From assembly GCF_034044715.1 (NCBI RefSeq), contig NZ_JAXCLW010000007.1:166830-230829 (forward strand): 64,000 nucleotides of DNA, given 5' to 3'. Source of the stretch: Dongia_B soli (lineage in GTDB: Bacteria > Pseudomonadota > Alphaproteobacteria > Dongiales > Dongiaceae). This document shows positions 32,060 to 41,229 of this stretch, piece after piece. Numbering within the stretch: the stretch's first letter is position 1; every line of letters starts with the position of its first letter. The position numbers and the translations under genes were made by a program. The notes below the pieces were generated by a model that was not told where the DNA came from, did not search any database, and saw nothing but the letters and a program-made list of their open reading frames with translations.

Positions 32060-33589
32060 ATGTCGCCCGCATTCAACGAGAACTCGAAACAAAAGGCAGG
32101 CGCCGGCGCCTTCGCATTGCGAATCGTGACCGCGCGGGAAATGCAGCGGACCGAGCAATTGGCCTTCACCGCCGGACTTGACAGTTACACGGCCATGGAG
32201 CGCGCAGGGCGCGCAGTGGCAGATGCCATCCTGGCGCGCTGGCGTCGCCGGCCGGTTCTGGTGCTCTGCGGTCCGGGCAATAACGGCGGCGATGGTTACA
32301 TCATCGCGGCCACCTTGCGTGCGGCCGGCTGGCCGGTCAGTGTCACAGCGCTTGCGGCGCCCAGTTCCACAGATGCGCGGCGCGCGGCAACCGGCTGGGG
32401 AAGCACCGCGTTGGAGCCCGACGACATCACCTGGCCCGAGGCGGGCGGACTGATCGTCGATGCGCTGTTCGGTATCGGGCTGACCCGTCGGCTGGATGGG
32501 GTAGGGGCTAATCTCGTGCAGCGCGCCAACCAATGCGGCGCGCCGATCGTCTCGGTGGATATCCCCAGCGGCGTTCACGCCGATACCGGCGCAATGCTCG
32601 GCACCGCCATCGCGGCGACGCTCACTGTCACTTTCGCCTGGTGCAAGCCCGGTCATGTGCTGCTGCCCGGCCGCACGGCGACAGGCGAACTCGTCATTGC
32701 CGATATCGGTTTGCCGGCCGCCCCCTTGCCGGATGACTTATCGCCCGTTTGGCGAAATACCCCGGCTTTATGGCGCCATGCTTTGCCGGTGCCGCGGGTG
32801 CAGGACCACAAATATAGCCGCGGCCATCTGGTGGCGATCGGCGGCGGCGTCATGACCGGCGCCGTTCGGCTGGCCGTGCGTGCTGCGCGCCGCGCCGGAG
32901 CGGGTCTGGCGACGATTCTGGCGCCCGCCGCGGCAGTTTCCGTCTATGCCCAGGATCAGGCCGGTGCAATTGTCCGGCCGCGGCCCGAAACGGCGGATGT
33001 TGTCGCTTATCTCAAAGACAGCCGGGTGTCGGCAGTTTTAATCGGGAGCGGCCTGGAATCCGGCGGCGAGACTTCGGACCTGCTCCGCCATGTCCTGGCC
33101 GCCCGCCATGCGACCGTCGTGGATGGTGGCGGGCTGGATGCCTGGCGGGACCTCGACCACCATTTAATTGCGGAACGTGCCGGACCGGTGGTTCTGACCC
33201 CGCATGAGGGCGAATTCGCCCGGCTTTGCGGCAATCTCGGCGCCGATCTGGGGCCGGGGCTGGGCAAATTGCAGCGGGCCCAGGCGGCCGCTCGTCTTTT
33301 CGGCGCCGTTATCGTGCTGAAAGGTCCCGACACGGTGATCGCGGCGCCGGACGGAAGGGCAATTGTCAATGGTGAGGCTCCGGCTTATCTGGCGACGGCC
33401 GGCTCGGGTGATGTGTTAGCTGGGCTTATTGCCGGACTGCTCACACAAGGAATGGACGCCTTCGCGGCCAGTGCCGCCGCGGTATGGCTCCATGCCGAAG
33501 CCGCTCGGCGCTTTGGCCCCGGCCTCCTCGCGGAAGATTTACCCGACTTGCTGCCCAAGGTGATCGCAGAGTTGAGCGCAGCCTCATAA
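32060..33589 (+). CDS. nnr: Bifunctional NAD(P)H-hydrate repair enzyme
   Basis: A 509-residue fusion. The N-terminal YjeF-N domain (about 20-230, LCGPGNNGGDGYIIAATL) is the NAD(P)H-hydrate epimerase. The C-terminal YjeF-C domain (about 240-500, VLTPHEGEFARLCG and ATAGSGDVLAGLIAGLL) is the ADP-dependent dehydratase. Together they repair hydrated NADH and NADPH. Key glycine-rich loops of both halves are intact. It begins 30 nt after the Sel1-SPOR gene and could share its transcript. The tail of the gene is followed by a very AT-rich stretch. Confidence 0.95.
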   Translation: MSPAFNENSKQKAGAGAFALRIVTAREMQRTEQLAFTAGLDSYTAMERAGRAVADAILARWRRRPVLVLCGPGNNGGDGYIIAATLRAAGWPVSVTALAAPSSTDARRAATGWGSTALEPDDITWPEAGGLIVDALFGIGLTRRLDGVGANLVQRANQCGAPIVSVDIPSGVHADTGAMLGTAIAATLTVTFAWCKPGHVLLPGRTATGELVIADIGLPAAPLPDDLSPVWRNTPALWRHALPVPRVQDHKYSRGHLVAIGGGVMTGAVRLAVRAARRAGAGLATILAPAAAVSVYAQDQAGAIVRPRPETADVVAYLKDSRVSAVLIGSGLESGGETSDLLRHVLAARHATVVDGGGLDAWRDLDHHLIAERAGPVVLTPHEGEFARLCGNLGADLGPGLGKLQRAQAAARLFGAVIVLKGPDTVIAAPDGRAIVNGEAPAYLATAGSGDVLAGLIAGLLTQGMDAFAASAAAVWLHAEAARRFGPGLLAEDLPDLLPKVIAELSAAS

Positions 33590-33874
33590 TTAACTGATAA
33601 ATAATAATTTTTTTAAATAAATCCCGGGAACGGCGCTGGCTCCTTGCCGCTACGCGGGTGGGCATGTCTCATGTTCAGCCTTAAGGTCTTCATGCGCTGC
33701 GTGAACCTTCGACATGTCCTGGAACCCCACATAGCCGATGAAACCGCGCCTTCGGGCTGGGTTGAGCATTGTTTTTCGATGGGATTTCTCTTGTGCCAGT
33801 GACCGCGCTGGGATACACCGCCCCCCGACAATGGCGTGCGTTCCGTCGCGGGATGTGCGGCAGCCGTCCAGCGC

Positions 33875-33959
33875 GCGGGCGTGGCGGAATTGGTAGACGC
33901 GCCGGATTTAGGTTCCGGTGACGCAAGTCGTGTGGGTTCAAGTCCCTCCGCCCGCACCA
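33875..33959 (+). tRNA. tRNA-Leu (TAG)
   Basis: Acceptor GCGGGCG pairs with CGCCCGC. The anticodon stem CCGGA/TCCGG holds TTTAGGT with anticodon TAG. A long class II variable arm (TGACGCAAGTCGTG region) precedes the T-arm GGGTTCAAGTCCC. CCA is encoded. It reads CTA and related leucine codons. Confidence 0.97.
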
Positions 33960-34032
33960 ACTGGCGATGCCCGCTTTCAGCAATGATGCGCGTCCGTCTG
34001 GGAGCCCTTTCTTCTGAGGACAGAGTATTTCG

Positions 34033-35370
34033 ATGCAGGTCACTGAAACCAATACCGATGGCTTGAAGCGCGAATTCAAGATCGTCATTCCCGCACAGCA
34101 GGTGCAAAGCCAGGTGGACGACCGTCTGCGTGAACTCAGCGGTCAGGTGAAGTTGCCCGGTTTCCGCCCCGGCAAGGTGCCGCTGTCGCTGCTCAAGCAG
34201 CGCTATGAGCAGTCGGTGAAGGGTGAAGTGCTGGAGCGGGCGGTGCATGATGGCTCGCACAAGTTGATGAACGAGCACAATATCCGCCCGGCCGGTCTGC
34301 CGAAGGTGGAGATCGTGAAATTCGAGGATGGCGGCGACCTGGAATTCTCCGTCGCGCTGGAAGTCATTCCCGAAATCACACCGATGGATTTCAAGACGGT
34401 CAGCCTGGAAAAGGTGACGGTCGACGTGCCTGAAAGCGAAGTCACCGAGAGCCTTGAGCGTATCGCCAAGCGCCAGCGTCAGTCGGCGCCGGTGGAAAAT
34501 GACCGCCCGGCTGAAAAGGGCGATGTCGTCGTGATCGATTTCCTCGGCCGCATCGATGGCGTGGAATTCGCCGGCGGCAAGGCTGAGGGCCAGTATCTCG
34601 AACTCGGCTCCAGCATGTTCATCCCCGGCTTCGAGGACCAGCTGATCGGCGCCAAGAAGGGCGACAAGAAGGTGGTGAAGGTGCAGTTCCCGGCCGATTA
34701 CGGCAATGCGGAACTGGCCGGCAAGGAGGCGGAATTCGAAACCACGGTGAACGAAGTCCGTGAAATGAAGGACGTGCCGGTCGATGACGAATTGGCGAAG
34801 TCACTGGGCCTCGACAATCTCGACGCGCTGAAGAAGTCCGCGCGCGAGCAGATCGAAAAGGAATACGGCTCGATCGCCCGCGCCCGCACCAAGCGCAAGC
34901 TGCTCGACGTTCTCGCCGACAAGCATGACTTCGAATTGCCGGAAGGCCTGGTCGAAGCGGAATTCAGCGCGATCTGGCAGCAGATCGAAAACGACATGAA
35001 GAACGACCGCCTGGAAGCGGAAGACAAGGGCAAGAGCGAAGAACAGCTCAAGGCCGAATATCGCGACATCGCCAAGCGCCGCGTGAAGCTCGGCCTGCTG
35101 CTTTCGGAAGTCGGCCGCATCAATAATATCCAGGTTCCGAATGAGGATTTGACCCGCGCCGTAATCGCCGAGGCGCGCCGTTATCCGGGTCAAGAAAAGC
35201 AGGTCATCGACTACTTCCAGAAGACGCCGGAAGCGCTCAACCAGCTTCGTGCGCCGATCTATGAAGACAAAGTCATCGATTTCATCCTCGATCTGGCCCA
35301 GCTCAGCGAGCGCAAGGTGTCGCCGGCTGATTTCGCCCGGGAAGAGGAAGAGGCCGCCAAATCGGCTTGA
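34033..35370 (+). CDS. tig: Trigger factor
   Basis: A 445-residue ribosome-associated chaperone and prolyl isomerase. The ribosome-binding signature GFRPGKVP is at about residues 44-51. The FKBP-type domain spans about 160-245 (GDVVVIDFLGRIDGVEFAGG, MFIPGFEDQLIGAKKGD). The C-terminal helical arms run to the acidic end EEEEAAKSA. Length is normal. It opens the tig-clpP-clpX-lon proteostasis block; a large hairpin after the gene probably separates it from clpP. Confidence 0.98.
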   Translation: MQVTETNTDGLKREFKIVIPAQQVQSQVDDRLRELSGQVKLPGFRPGKVPLSLLKQRYEQSVKGEVLERAVHDGSHKLMNEHNIRPAGLPKVEIVKFEDGGDLEFSVALEVIPEITPMDFKTVSLEKVTVDVPESEVTESLERIAKRQRQSAPVENDRPAEKGDVVVIDFLGRIDGVEFAGGKAEGQYLELGSSMFIPGFEDQLIGAKKGDKKVVKVQFPADYGNAELAGKEAEFETTVNEVREMKDVPVDDELAKSLGLDNLDALKKSAREQIEKEYGSIARARTKRKLLDVLADKHDFELPEGLVEAEFSAIWQQIENDMKNDRLEAEDKGKSEEQLKAEYRDIAKRRVKLGLLLSEVGRINNIQVPNEDLTRAVIAEARRYPGQEKQVIDYFQKTPEALNQLRAPIYEDKVIDFILDLAQLSERKVSPADFAREEEEAAKSA

Positions 35371-35475
35371 TCTCGCGGTCTTGCAACTCGGCTCGGTGAT
35401 ACCGATATCGAGTAGCGGATTACGAGCGTCATCAGGGATCGCCATTGCGCTCCCGGGCCGGGCTTCTATGATCGT

Positions 35476-35510
35476 CGGCGGTCGCGAGTCGTCGCGACCG
35501 CCGAATTTCT
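35476..35510 (+). terminator. Strong hairpin between tig and clpP
   Basis: CGGCGGTCGCGA (35476-35487) pairs perfectly with TCGCGACCGCCG (35492-35503) across GTCG, followed by AATTTCT. The T-run is weak, so it may end tig transcripts only partly or protect the mRNA end. Confidence 0.6.
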
Positions 35511-35559
35511 GTCCGAAATCGGCGGCATGTTGGCGTAGTTTGGAGTTCAGGAGAGGGCG

Positions 35560-36210
35560 ATGAGAGACAGGGATCCGATCGAGATTTACAACAACATGCT
35601 GGTGCCGATGGTGGTCGAGCAGACCAATCGCGGCGAACGGGCCTATGACATCTATTCGCGCCTCCTGAAGGAGCGGATCATTTTCATCGTCGGCCCGGTG
35701 AATGACGGCATGTCGAGCCTGGTCTGCGCCCAGCTCCTATTCCTGGAATCGGAAAACCCCAGCAAGGAAATCTCGCTCTACATCAATTCGCCGGGCGGCG
35801 TCGTCAGCTCCGGCCTCGCGATGTATGACACGATGCAATATATCCGTCCGGAAGTGTCCACGGTCTGCATCGGCATGGCGGCCTCGATGGGCTCGCTGCT
35901 GCTGACCGCCGGCGCCAAGGGCAAGCGGTTCAGCCTGCCGAATTCCAAGATCATGATCCACCAGCCCTCCGGCGGCTTCCAGGGCCAGGCGACGGATATC
36001 GAAATTCACGCCCGCGAAATCCTCAAGACGCGCGACCGGCTGAACAAAATTTATGTTCATCATACCGGCCAGGAGCTGTCGAAGGTTGAAGGCGCGATGG
36101 AGCGTGACAACTTTATGGAACCGGATGAAGCAAAAGCTTTCGGGCTGATCGATGAAGTCGTGCTGGAACGTCCGAAGAACGCCGATGATCGAACCGGCGA
36201 TCGGACGTGA
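35560..36210 (+). CDS. clpP: ATP-dependent Clp protease proteolytic subunit
   Basis: A 216-residue serine protease that forms the tetradecameric degradation chamber used by ClpX and ClpA. The catalytic Ser lies in GMAASMGSLLL, the His in IMIHQPSGG and the Asp in the MERDNFMEPDEA region. YINSPGGVVSSGLAMYDTM is a further signature. The start follows AGGAGAGGGCG. A terminator lies downstream, so clpP and clpX are probably at least partly independent units. Confidence 0.99.
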   Translation: MRDRDPIEIYNNMLVPMVVEQTNRGERAYDIYSRLLKERIIFIVGPVNDGMSSLVCAQLLFLESENPSKEISLYINSPGGVVSSGLAMYDTMQYIRPEVSTVCIGMAASMGSLLLTAGAKGKRFSLPNSKIMIHQPSGGFQGQATDIEIHAREILKTRDRLNKIYVHHTGQELSKVEGAMERDNFMEPDEAKAFGLIDEVVLERPKNADDRTGDRT

Positions 36211-36258
36211 TCGGAACTTTAACGATTTCACAGGGGTTTAACCCCTAGACTTGACAGA

Positions 36259-36288
36259 CGGTCCGGACTCCAGGTGCCGGACCGTTTT
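36259..36288 (+). terminator. Rho-independent terminator of clpP
   Basis: CGGTCCGG (36259-36266) and CCGGACCG (36277-36284) form an 8-bp stem with a 10-nt loop and a TTTT tail, 48 nt after clpP. Confidence 0.85.
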
Positions 36289-36452
36289 CGCTTCGGCCGG
36301 CGTGAGGGCGACATCAATTGGCCGACGGCGACAGGGCCGACGGGCTTAACCGACTGAGTCGGAAAAAGCCGTTGTGTTCCTGAAATTACCGGGGCTAACA
36401 TGACAAAAAGGCTGCGGTCGTGTCGATCGCCGGCCAACTTGGATGGATCAGG

Positions 36453-37724
36453 ATGAATAGTAAGGCCAGCGGCGGCGACTCGAAAAACACTCTCTATTGT
36501 TCGTTCTGCGGCAAAAGCCAGCACGAAGTCCGGAAGCTAATCGCCGGTCCGACGGTCTTCATCTGCGACGAATGCGTCGAATTGTGCATGGATATCATCC
36601 GTGAAGAACACAAGACGACGCTGGTGAAATCGCGCGATGGGGTGCCCAGCCCGAAAGATATCTGCAAGGTTCTGGACGATTACGTGATCGGCCAGGATCA
36701 TGCGAAGAAGGTTCTCTCCGTCGCCGTCCACAATCACTATAAGCGCCTGTCGCATGCCGGAAAGAACAACGACGTCGAGCTGTCGAAGTCGAATATTCTG
36801 CTGATCGGCCCGACCGGCTGCGGCAAGACGCTGCTGGCCCAGACGCTCGCGCGCATCATCGATGTGCCCTTCACCATGGCCGATGCGACCACGCTGACCG
36901 AAGCGGGCTATGTCGGCGAGGACGTTGAGAATATCATCCTCAAGCTGCTGCAGGCCGCCGATTACAATGTCGAGCGTGCGCAGCGCGGCATCGTTTACAT
37001 CGACGAAGTCGACAAGATCAGCCGCAAGTCGGACAACCCCTCGATCACCCGTGATGTGTCGGGCGAGGGCGTGCAGCAGGCCCTGCTGAAGATCATGGAA
37101 GGGACGGTTGCCTCGGTACCGCCCCAGGGCGGCCGCAAGCACCCGCAGCAGGAATTCCTCCAGGTCGACACCACCAATATTCTCTTCATCTGCGGTGGCG
37201 CCTTCGCCGGCCTGGAAAAGATCATTGGCGGTCGCGGCCGGGGCGGCTCTGCCATTGGCTTCGGCGCCGATGTCCGGGGGCCGGACGAACGCCGCGCCGG
37301 CCAAATCCTACGTGAGGTTGAACCGGAAGATCTGCTGAAATTCGGCCTCATCCCCGAATTCGTCGGCCGCTTGCCGGTCGTCGCGACCTTGGACGACCTC
37401 GACGAAGCTGCGCTGGTGCAGATCCTCACCGAGCCGAAGAACGCGTTGGTGAAGCAGTATCAGCGCCTGTTCGAGATGGAAGACGTGCGGCTGGAATTCG
37501 CCGAGGATGCGCTTTCGGCCATCGCCCGCAAGGCGATCGCCCGCAAGACCGGCGCGCGCGGTTTGCGCTCGATCCTGGAATCGATCCTGCTGGAACCGAT
37601 GTTCGAGCTGCCCGGCCTGGACGGGGTCGAAGGCATCGTGATCAGCCGCGAAGTGGTGGAAGGCGGTGCGAAACCGCTTTACATCTACACCGACCGTCGT
37701 GGCGATGTGGGGGCTGGCGCTTAA
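36453..37724 (+). CDS. clpX: ATP-dependent Clp protease ATP-binding subunit ClpX
   Basis: A 423-residue AAA+ unfoldase that feeds substrates to ClpP. The N-terminal zinc domain has YCSFCGK and ICDECVELC (four Cys). Walker A is IGPTGCGKTLLAQT, Walker B GIVYIDEVDKI, followed by the pore loop GYVGEDVE and the ClpP-contact loop region around IGFGADV. I take the ATG at 36453, which gives the standard MNSKASGGDSKNTLYCSFCG start; a GTG at 36420 would add 11 unconserved residues. Confidence 0.98.
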   Translation: MNSKASGGDSKNTLYCSFCGKSQHEVRKLIAGPTVFICDECVELCMDIIREEHKTTLVKSRDGVPSPKDICKVLDDYVIGQDHAKKVLSVAVHNHYKRLSHAGKNNDVELSKSNILLIGPTGCGKTLLAQTLARIIDVPFTMADATTLTEAGYVGEDVENIILKLLQAADYNVERAQRGIVYIDEVDKISRKSDNPSITRDVSGEGVQQALLKIMEGTVASVPPQGGRKHPQQEFLQVDTTNILFICGGAFAGLEKIIGGRGRGGSAIGFGADVRGPDERRAGQILREVEPEDLLKFGLIPEFVGRLPVVATLDDLDEAALVQILTEPKNALVKQYQRLFEMEDVRLEFAEDALSAIARKAIARKTGARGLRSILESILLEPMFELPGLDGVEGIVISREVVEGGAKPLYIYTDRRGDVGAGA

Positions 37725-37751
37725 GCCATCCAAACGAGACGTGATTAAGCG

Positions 37752-37781
37752 ATGCGCGGCGATTTGCCGCGCATTTGCTTT
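37752..37781 (+). terminator. Terminator-like hairpin after clpX
   Basis: ATGCGCGGC (37752-37760) pairs with GCCGCGCAT (37766-37774) around GATTT, followed by TTGCTTT. It is 27 nt past the clpX stop. Confidence 0.7.
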
Positions 37782-37804
37782 GTGGATAACCCTGCTGTGG
37801 ATAA
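37781..37804 (-). promoter_or_regulatory. Two tandem consensus DnaA boxes
   Basis: TGTGGATAA occurs at 37781-37789 and again at 37796-37804. This is the exact reverse complement of the consensus DnaA box TTATCCACA, twice, in the same orientation, 15 bp start to start. Neither copy lies in a coding region. Confidence 0.65.
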
Positions 37805-38177
37805 CCGCATAACCCGAAAATTGTTAGGGCCTTGCAATTTGTGACTGGCGCCGGTCCGCTCCGCGCTTGGCTGACAGGTTGACCAGAACTTGACGGGACG
37901 CAGCTATCACCCAACATGTTAACGTGACTGCCGAGGCGACTGGTGGAATTCTTCTCAGTCGTTGACTGTGCCGGTTTCCGGCGCGGATCGTGATACAGGC
38001 GGAGACCTTTTCCGTCTCGACACTTGGCTCGATCGACTCCGATCGCTGCTGTTTACGACATCTTCAACCTCTCAACGACAGGATGCCATCAATACTTGAG
38101 GCATTCGGGTGCTGAAGGTTGCGGGATTGCCGGGCGAAGGGGTAGTCTCGTTTTGGATCTAACGATTGAGAAGAATC

Positions 38178-40586
38178 ATGCAGGAAACGCAAACATCGTC
38201 GTCGCAATATCCGGTTCTGCCGTTGCGTGACATCGTCGTGTTCCCGCACATGATCGTGCCGCTGTTCGTCGGGCGCGAGAAATCGGTGCGGGCGCTGGAA
38301 GATGTTATGAAGGATGACAAGCAGATCCTGCTCGTCACTCAGAAGAATGCGGCGCAGGACGATCCCAGCTCCGATGACATCTTCACCGTCGGCACGGTCG
38401 GTACCGTCCTGCAATTGCTGAAGCTACCGGACGGCACCGTGAAGGTGCTGGTCGAAGGCGGGCATCGCGCCGTCATTCAGCGCTTCGTCGCCAACGAAGA
38501 ATTCTTCGTCGCCGAAGCCGTGGCGATGCAGGATGCGAATGGCGAAGGCAAGGAAGTCGAAGCGCTCGCCCGTTCGGTGATTTCGCAATTCGAACAGTAT
38601 ATCAAGCTCAACAAGAAGATTCCGCCGGAAGTCCTGGTCTCGGTCAACCAGATCGACGATCCCTCGAAGCTGGCGGATACGGTTGCTTCGCATCTCGGCC
38701 TGAAGATCAGCGACAAGCAGGAATTGCTGGAACTGATTTCGGTGACCGAGCGGCTTGAGCGTGTTTATGCCTTCATGGAAGGCGAGATCGGCGTTCTGCA
38801 GGTCGAGAAGCGCATCCGCAGCCGCGTCAAGCGGCAGATGGAGAAGACCCAGCGTGAGTACTATCTGAATGAGCAAATGAAGGCCATTCAGAAGGAGCTT
38901 GGCGAGGGCGAGGACGGCAAGGATGAAGTCGCCGAACTCGAAGAGCGGATCAAGAAGACCAAGCTCAGCAAGGAAGCGCGGGAAAAGGCCCAGGCCGAAG
39001 CGAAGAAACTGCGCACCATGAGCCCGATGTCGGCGGAAGCCACGGTCGTGCGCAACTACCTCGACTGGCTGTTGTCGATCCCCTGGAACAAGCCGACCAA
39101 GGTCAAGAAGGATATCAAGCTTGCCGAGAAGGTCCTCAATGACGATCACTACGGTCTGGAAAAGGTCAAGGAGCGCATCCTTGAATACTTAGCCGTGCAG
39201 CTGCGTCAGAAAAAGCTGAAGGGCCCGATCCTGTGCCTCGTCGGTCCCCCAGGTGTCGGCAAGACCTCGCTGGGTAAATCGATCGCCAAGGCGACCGGCC
39301 GGAACTTCGTGCGCATCAGCCTCGGCGGCGTGCGCGACGAAGCGGAAATCCGTGGCCATCGCCGGACCTATATCGGTTCGATGCCGGGCAAGATTATCCA
39401 GGCGATGAAGAAGGCGAAGTCGTCGAATCCGATGTTCCTGCTGGACGAGATCGACAAGCTCGGTGCCGATTGGCGGGGCGATCCGTCCTCGGCCCTGCTG
39501 GAGGTCCTGGATCCGGAACAGAATGTCAATTTCAACGACCATTACCTTGAGATCGACTACGACCTTAGCGATGTGATGTTCGTCACTACGGCCAACAGCC
39601 TGCGCATGCCGCAGCCGTTGATGGACCGTATGGAGATCATCCGGCTCTCGGGCTACACCGAGGATGAGAAGGTCGAGATCGCCAAGCGCCACCTGATCCA
39701 GAAGCAGATGAAGGATCATGGCCTGAAGAAGACCGAATGGGTGCTGTCGGAGGACGCCATTCGCGATCTCGTGCGCTACTACACGCGGGAAGCCGGCGTG
39801 CGTAGCCTGGAGCGCGAAATCGCCAATCTGGCGCGTAAGTCGCTGAAGGAGATTCTGCTGAAGAATCTCAAGAAGGTGACGATCAACCGCCGCAACCTGG
39901 CGAAATATGCCGGGGTCCGGAAGTTCCGCTACGGCGAAGCCGAGGCGGAAGATATGGTCGGTGTTGTGACCGGCCTCGCCTGGACCGAAGTCGGTGGTGA
40001 CATCCTCACGATCGAAGCGGTCATGGTGCCCGGCAAGGGCAAGGTGATCGCCACCGGTAAGCTCGGCGATGTCATGAAGGAATCGGTGCAGGCCGCCGAA
40101 TCCTACGTGAAGTCGCGGAGCATCGAATTCGGCATCAAGCCGACGATCTTCAACAGGAAGGACATCCACGTGCACGTGCCGGAAGGCGCGACGCCGAAAG
40201 ATGGTCCGTCTGCTGGCGTCGCGATGGCGACAACCATCGTCTCGGTGCTGACTGGCATTCCCGTGCGTCGCGATGTTGCGATGACCGGTGAAGTCACCTT
40301 GCGTGGTCGTGTTCTGCCGATTGGCGGCTTGAAGGAGAAATTGCTGGCGGCCTTGCGGGCCGGCATCAAGATCGCCTTGATCCCTTCGGAAAACGAAAAG
40401 GATCTCGCCGACATTCCGGAGAATGTGAAACGTGGTTTGGAGATCATTCCTGTCTCCTCCGTCGATGAAGTGTTGAAGCACGCATTGACAAAACCATTGA
40501 CGCCGATCGAATGGATCGAACCGGCCGATGTGGACCCCGTTGCCACCAACAACAAAGAAGACGACCGCAGCATCGTCACGCATTGA
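38178..40586 (+). CDS. lon: ATP-dependent protease La (Lon)
   Basis: An 802-residue AAA+ serine protease that degrades misfolded and regulatory proteins. The N-terminal LON substrate domain starts YPVLPLRDIVVFPHMIVPLFVGR. Walker A is VGPPGVGKTSLGKSIA, Walker B is MFLLDEIDKLGADWRGDPSSALLE-like with DEID. The protease domain has the catalytic Ser in PKDGPSAGVAM and the Lys in PIGGLKEKLLAAL. ATG 38178 (MQETQTSSSQ) is chosen over a TTG four codons upstream. A terminator follows. Confidence 0.99.
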   Translation: MQETQTSSSQYPVLPLRDIVVFPHMIVPLFVGREKSVRALEDVMKDDKQILLVTQKNAAQDDPSSDDIFTVGTVGTVLQLLKLPDGTVKVLVEGGHRAVIQRFVANEEFFVAEAVAMQDANGEGKEVEALARSVISQFEQYIKLNKKIPPEVLVSVNQIDDPSKLADTVASHLGLKISDKQELLELISVTERLERVYAFMEGEIGVLQVEKRIRSRVKRQMEKTQREYYLNEQMKAIQKELGEGEDGKDEVAELEERIKKTKLSKEAREKAQAEAKKLRTMSPMSAEATVVRNYLDWLLSIPWNKPTKVKKDIKLAEKVLNDDHYGLEKVKERILEYLAVQLRQKKLKGPILCLVGPPGVGKTSLGKSIAKATGRNFVRISLGGVRDEAEIRGHRRTYIGSMPGKIIQAMKKAKSSNPMFLLDEIDKLGADWRGDPSSALLEVLDPEQNVNFNDHYLEIDYDLSDVMFVTTANSLRMPQPLMDRMEIIRLSGYTEDEKVEIAKRHLIQKQMKDHGLKKTEWVLSEDAIRDLVRYYTREAGVRSLEREIANLARKSLKEILLKNLKKVTINRRNLAKYAGVRKFRYGEAEAEDMVGVVTGLAWTEVGGDILTIEAVMVPGKGKVIATGKLGDVMKESVQAAESYVKSRSIEFGIKPTIFNRKDIHVHVPEGATPKDGPSAGVAMATTIVSVLTGIPVRRDVAMTGEVTLRGRVLPIGGLKEKLLAALRAGIKIALIPSENEKDLADIPENVKRGLEIIPVSSVDEVLKHALTKPLTPIEWIEPADVDPVATNNKEDDRSIVTH

Positions 40587-40618
40587 TCTGACATACTGCG
40601 ACTGCGTCATCGCACTGC

Positions 40619-40656
40619 GAAGAGCCGCGATTTTCCTGGGGATAATCGCGGTTCTT
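40619..40656 (+). terminator. Rho-independent terminator of lon
   Basis: AAGAGCCGCGATT pairs with AATCGCGGTTCTT (one G-U) around an 11-nt loop, ending in TTCTTTC, about 33 nt after lon. Confidence 0.8.
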
Positions 40657-40659
40657 TCG

Positions 40660-40689
40660 TTGACGGCGTTTTGGACGGAGCTCTAAAAT
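40660..40689 (+). promoter_or_regulatory. Putative sigma-70 promoter of hup
   Basis: TTGACG (40660-40665) and TAAAAT (40684-40689) are spaced 18 bp apart. The -35 begins right at the end of the lon terminator. The hup GTG lies 61 nt further on. Confidence 0.55.
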
Positions 40690-40750
40690 CGCCGCTTCAT
40701 CGCGCAGCCGGCGCTTTTCTTTCCTTTCCTTAAAACCAAGGGGGTAACCT

Positions 40751-41023
40751 GTGAATAAAAATGATCTGATCGCCGAAGTGGCGGAAGATACTGGAATGTC
40801 GAAGACCGATGCTGCACGTGCTGTTGATGCTGTCTTTGATGCTGTCACGAAGGCATTGAAGCGTAACCAGGAAGTGCGCCTCGTCGGTTTCGGCACGTTC
40901 AGCGTCTCCAAGCGTGACAAGTCCAAGGGCCGCAATCCCCGGACCGGCGAAGAGATCGTCATCCCCGCCTCTAAGCAGCCGAAATTCAAAGCCGGCAAGG
41001 GTCTCAAGGACGCAGTGAACTAA
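40751..41023 (+). CDS. hup: DNA-binding protein HU
   Basis: A 90-residue histone-like protein that bends and compacts DNA. The sequence MNKNDLIAEVAEDTGMSKTDA, VGFGTFSVSKRDKSKGRNPRTGEEI and the C-terminal IPASKQPKFKAGKGLKDAVN are classical HU-beta features, including the RNP beta-arm with its DNA-intercalating proline. GTG is the start codon, preceded by AAGGGGGTAA. Location directly after lon matches the lon-hupB order of many proteobacteria. Confidence 0.98.
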   Translation: MNKNDLIAEVAEDTGMSKTDAARAVDAVFDAVTKALKRNQEVRLVGFGTFSVSKRDKSKGRNPRTGEEIVIPASKQPKFKAGKGLKDAVN

Positions 41024-41058
41024 TCGCGCCGCATCCAGACCGGATCTTTAAGAGATCG

Positions 41059-41089
41059 CCGGCCGTCGCAAGACGGCCGGTTTTCTTTT
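41059..41089 (+). terminator. Rho-independent terminator of hup
   Basis: CCGGCCGTC and GACGGCCGG form a 9-bp stem with a GCAA tetraloop (41059-41080), followed by TTTTCTTTT. Confidence 0.93.
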
Positions 41090-41118
41090 GTACAGATCGT
41101 GCTATAAGAACGCCCGTA

Positions 41119-41149
41119 AACCATGACCCGATCGGTTAACGTCATGGTT
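41119..41149. repeat. Inverted repeat just upstream of tRNA-Val
   Basis: AACCATGAC (41119-41127) and GTCATGGTT (41141-41149) are perfect 9-bp inverted repeats flanking CCGATCGG, itself a palindrome. They end five bases before the tRNA. They could be a 5'-leader hairpin or a protein-binding site. Confidence 0.6.
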
Positions 41150-41153
41150 ATGA

Positions 41154-41229
<76 letters not shown>

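Larger units (their letters stand above)
37725..38177. other. clpX-lon intergenic region
   Basis: About 450 bp without a convincing gene. It holds a terminator-like hairpin after clpX and two DnaA boxes (listed separately). Promoters for lon must lie here, but I could not assign a heat-shock sigma-32 site with confidence. Confidence 0.5.

Noticed and set aside
33690..34088. A minus-strand frame across tRNA-Leu and the tig start
   Set aside because: It is antisense to a tRNA and contains the typical translated reverse tRNA pattern (GRRDLNPHDLRHRN), a known annotation artefact.
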